Part shown: in pieces, positions 61,696 through 64,000 of the stretch
Layout: each line of letters begins with the position of its first letter
How positions within the stretch are numbered: position 1 is the stretch's first letter
NCBI GenBank assembly: GCA_009991595.1
Contig: JAACVK010000034.1
Span: 1-64,000, forward strand
Length of the DNA stretch: 64,000 nt
Reading direction: 5' to 3'
DNA from: a bacterium
Lineage (GTDB): Bacteria; Bdellovibrionota; UBA2428
The notes under the pieces: model-generated
What the model was told of the DNA's origin: nothing
What the model saw: only the letters and a program-made list of their open reading frames with translations
The model's database searches: none
Made by a program: the position numbers and the translations under genes

Positions 61696-62250
61696 ATGAG
61701 TGCACAAAAACTACTTAAAAACGCGATATTCGGCCTTATCCTTTTGAGCCTTAGCACAATAGGAATTGCGGAGGTAACCCCACCTCCCCTATCTCCAGCT
61801 CAAAGCTTCTTGAAAAAAATCCTCCCTTACAACTGGGAAGGAACGGCCTCATATTACTCTGCGGAGGGAAAACTCATCGAGCAATCCCCTGTCTACTATT
61901 CAATAGCAAAAGAAGAGGCCACTTTTAGCGAATGGATTGAAGTTGACGCCTCTCTAGCTGCCATTGAACAGTTTAGCTTTGAACTTAACGTCTCCAATTC
62001 GGGACAAAGCATGAAACTTGTTGAAATGGACCAAAAAAATGGTCTTCAGCTTAAGGTCAACAATCTAACTGCGGATTTGATCGACTATGAAGTTCTACAC
62101 CCAGATGAGGAATTACCTCTGTTACACAAAGTTCAACAATATCTAGTTTCCGATACAGGCCCCATGATTAGAATTGATCAAGTTCTGATTAATGGAAACC
62201 TAACCGCGACTCGTATCTCAAAACTTCACATAGCCAAGGGCGAGCAGTAA
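61696..62250 (+). CDS. Exported protein of unknown function
   Basis: This 184-residue protein has a signal peptide (residues 8-25, LILLSLSTIGIAE) and a Pro-rich mature start. The rest is a lipocalin-like series of short strands (NWEGTASYYSAEGKLIE, YYSIAKEEATFSEWIEV, GLQLKVNNLTADLIDYEV) without cysteines. The fold guess is by eye. Its own promoter probably lies after the terminator at 61581. Confidence 0.65.
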   Translation: MSAQKLLKNAIFGLILLSLSTIGIAEVTPPPLSPAQSFLKKILPYNWEGTASYYSAEGKLIEQSPVYYSIAKEEATFSEWIEVDASLAAIEQFSFELNVSNSGQSMKLVEMDQKNGLQLKVNNLTADLIDYEVLHPDEELPLLHKVQQYLVSDTGPMIRIDQVLINGNLTATRISKLHIAKGEQ

Positions 62251-62312
62251 GAAACTAGAATCCAAAAATCCTGAATGACGTCGAGATTGAAAGCTTCTAA
62301 GATTTCTTCTCT

Positions 62313-63119
62313 ATGGAATCTAAAAGCTGCGTGCATTCAATTTACAGACACCTTGTTAAAGGCCTTAGACAAGAGTCTCTAGAAGAAACTACAATTAAAG
62401 ACGGCGGCTCCATTCCGGGTGATAGAGCTTTCGCATTTCAATATCTAGACACGCCCTCCGACACTCCGGAAGAGACAGCCCCCTGGATATCTAAGAAGAA
62501 CTTAGTCAATCAACACGACTGGCCCAGCCTTGCCGAGATTAGACCTAGCTGGAACGAAGAATCGAATTGCTTGAGTCTTGTAAATGAGATGACAAAGAAA
62601 GCTATCCACGAAGATATCAGCGAGATTGAAGCACGCGATAGGCTCGCCAACTTTGTCTGGGACAATCTTTCCAGGACTAAGCCATTCTCGAAGGCCTACC
62701 ACCCAGAACTGACCCCACTTCGTCTAATTGGAAACTCAAGCCCTCAAAACCGCTATACAGATGGCTCCAAAGGGCCCATTTCCCTTGCTCTTGTGGAAAG
62801 CCTCAAAGATTTAGAATCTAAGTTCAGACACTCTGTGGATGAGCGACGCTTTCGCCTTAACCTTTTTCTAGCGGGAGCCCCTGCCTGGAGTGAATTGAGT
62901 TGGGCAGGTAGAAGATTACAAATTGGCAGCGTAGTCCTAGAAATATACAAACCACTGGCTCGTTGCCCCAATATCGATGTCGATCAAAACACCGGAGAAA
63001 GAGTTGATCCTATTTTTTCAACCTACAAAGAAAAATTGGGACACACCCTCTTTGGAGTCAAAGCAACCGTGATTCAAGGAGGCGTCATCAAAATCAACGA
63101 CGCCTGGAACTTGCTTTAA
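62313..63119 (+). CDS. MOSC-domain protein
   Basis: A 268-residue protein. The N-terminal beta-barrel (SIYRHLVKGLRQESLEE, then GDRAFAF) is followed by the MOSC domain with FRLNLFLAG, GRRLQIGSVVLEIYKP and the conserved Cys in ARCPNIDVDQNTGERV. Relatives include the C-terminal domain of molybdenum-cofactor sulfurase, YiiM and mARC, which handle Moco or sulfur. A molybdenum-linked reductase role is possible, with no partner nearby. Confidence 0.8.
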   Translation: MESKSCVHSIYRHLVKGLRQESLEETTIKDGGSIPGDRAFAFQYLDTPSDTPEETAPWISKKNLVNQHDWPSLAEIRPSWNEESNCLSLVNEMTKKAIHEDISEIEARDRLANFVWDNLSRTKPFSKAYHPELTPLRLIGNSSPQNRYTDGSKGPISLALVESLKDLESKFRHSVDERRFRLNLFLAGAPAWSELSWAGRRLQIGSVVLEIYKPLARCPNIDVDQNTGERVDPIFSTYKEKLGHTLFGVKATVIQGGVIKINDAWNLL

Positions 63120-63138
63120 GAGTCAGTGACCCTCCGCT

Positions 63139-63174
63139 TCGCAAAAGTGAGGCCCTCACTTTTGCGAGGATTTT
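63139..63174. terminator. Hairpin terminator between MOSC and OPT genes
   Basis: TCGCAAAAGTGAG (63139-63151) and CTCACTTTTGCGA (63155-63167) form a thirteen-pair perfect stem with a three-base loop, followed on the plus strand by GGATTTT. The right arm overlaps the last codons and stop of the OPT gene. It should terminate the MOSC gene; effect on the minus strand is less sure. Confidence 0.65.
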
Positions 63175-64000
63175 CGCGCTACCTTGTTTAGGTAATACAC
63201 GACCAAAGCAAAAGCGACTAAAGAGATAGCCGTTATTGTCCCATCGCTAAGACCTTCTACTTTGATGTTGATGGCATGCTCTTCGCCTCTTTGAATGTTG
63301 TAATAAAGCAAGGCTCCTACCACAACACCCATAATACCTTCACCAGCAATAAGGCCCGAGCTTAAGAGGATTCCGTTATCAGAAGCTTCCTCAGTTGCAC
63401 TTAATTTCTTATGCTTTCTCTCCACCATGTAGCGGATAATTCCACCAATCAGAATAGGCACCGACAAGGAAAGAGGAAGATAAATGCCTACCGCAACAGG
63501 CATCAGAGGAACTCGGAACGCAGCGCCCGCTCTCTTCAAATACTCATCATAAATAATGATACCAACACCCAATGCGGCACCCGCATAAACAAAGTTGAGC
63601 GGGAGAACACCATCACCAAAAATTCCTTGAGCCAAACTTGCAAAAAGCATCGCTTGAGGAGCTTTTAATCCTGTTCCAATACCGTAGGCCGTGTGTAAAA
63701 CAGTTAAAACAAAAGGAATGATTATGGCAGGCAAAATAACCCCCACGATTTGCACCCACTGCTGAGACCTCGGAGAAGCCCCAACCAAATAACCTGTTTT
63801 CAAATCTTGCGAAACATCATTCGAGGTGCAAGCTGCGCAACATACAACGGCTGCAACACCAAGAGTTGCTAAAATTGCAGAGTCACCCTTAAAACCAAAG
63901 ACTAAAAACAGAGCAGCCGTCCCCAAAAGAGCCGAAATTGTCATTCCACTTACTGGTGAGTTTGAAGACCCAACTAAACCTACAATGTAACTAGCAACCG
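63156..64000 (-). CDS. OPT-family transporter, C-terminal part (runs off the window)
   Basis: The frame is open through the right edge: upstream of the first internal ATG (63944) it reads YIVGLVGSSNSPVSGMTI, the OPT family signature. So the visible 280-odd residues are the C-terminal half of a larger protein. Further motifs are NDVSQDLKTGYLVGASPRSQQW and GVGIIIYDEYLK, with about eight helices. OPT proteins import oligopeptides or metal-chelate complexes, which would suit a bacterium living on prey protein. Confidence 0.88.
   Translation of the reverse strand, partial: VASYIVGLVGSSNSPVSGMTISALLGTAALFLVFGFKGDSAILATLGVAAVVCCAACTSNDVSQDLKTGYLVGASPRSQQWVQIVGVILPAIIIPFVLTVLHTAYGIGTGLKAPQAMLFASLAQGIFGDGVLPLNFVYAGAALGVGIIIYDEYLKRAGAAFRVPLMPVAVGIYLPLSLSVPILIGGIIRYMVERKHKKLSATEEASDNGILLSSGLIAGEGIMGVVVGALLYYNIQRGEEHAINIKVEGLSDGTITAISLVAFALVVYYLNKVARKSSQK

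Noticed and set aside
1-64000. tRNA, rRNA, CRISPR, insertion sequences and prophage signatures
   Set aside because: Looked for T-arm-like motifs, regularly spaced repeats, transposase and integrase motifs by eye; none was found.

Overview
This window looks like chromosomal DNA of a Gram-negative bacterium related to Bdellovibrio (Bdellovibrionota/Oligoflexia). That placement is an inference from gene content. It carries many small secreted proteins of unknown function, outer-membrane barrels, secreted metalloprotease, lipase and transglycosylase candidates, PilZ and FHA signalling proteins and a pilin-like protein, set between highly conserved housekeeping operons. No rRNA, tRNA, insertion sequence, phage or CRISPR array was seen. 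The DNA is somewhat AT-rich by eye and almost fully coding.

Left part (1-8.4 kb): a partial membrane gene, a lone pilin-like gene, type II NADH dehydrogenase, a Fur-box-controlled ferric-reductase-like membrane protein, small secreted proteins (two of them apparently frameshifted), a MerR-type regulator with inositol-1-phosphate synthase, and YchJ. From 8.4 to 19.2 kb lies the classical thrS-infC-rpmI-rplT-pheS-pheT translation cluster on the minus strand, headed by speA. It is split between infC and rpmI by three genes for secreted proteins. infC starts with the unusual ATT codon, which adds 28 residues to the longest ATG/GTG-type reading.

Middle part (19.2-32.9 kb): a 43-residue lipoprotein with its own terminator, two tandem YbjQ-family genes, an MgtC-like protein, and then a tightly overlapping minus-strand operon that reads as a staphyloxanthin-type C30 carotenoid pathway: CrtN-like desaturase, aldehyde dehydrogenase, CrtP-like oxidase, acyltransferase, CrtQ-like glycosyltransferase and a thioredoxin-fold-like protein. 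A peroxiredoxin is transcribed away from it. PilZ, UvrC (without its C-terminal helix-hairpin-helix domain) and exported MsrA follow.

33-40.9 kb is the conserved rpsB-tsf-pyrH-frr-uppS-cdsA-rseP operon. It ends in an unusual gene that fuses the RuvX/YqgF nuclease domain to the cell-wall transglycosylase MltG. 40.8-50.9 kb holds exported and envelope proteins (FHA, barrels, HExxH protease, lipase, SLT transglycosylase) and assorted enzymes.

51-58.3 kb is a lysine/diaminopimelate operon, asd-lysC-dapB-dapA-dapD-lysA. It is preceded by a convincing lysine riboswitch and closed by an overlapping AstE/AspA-type zinc amidohydrolase, which may supply the missing desuccinylase (DapE) step or recycle murein peptides. 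The right end has a DMT permease, an MFS transporter, exported proteins, a MOSC protein and the C-terminal part of an OPT-family transporter that runs off the window.
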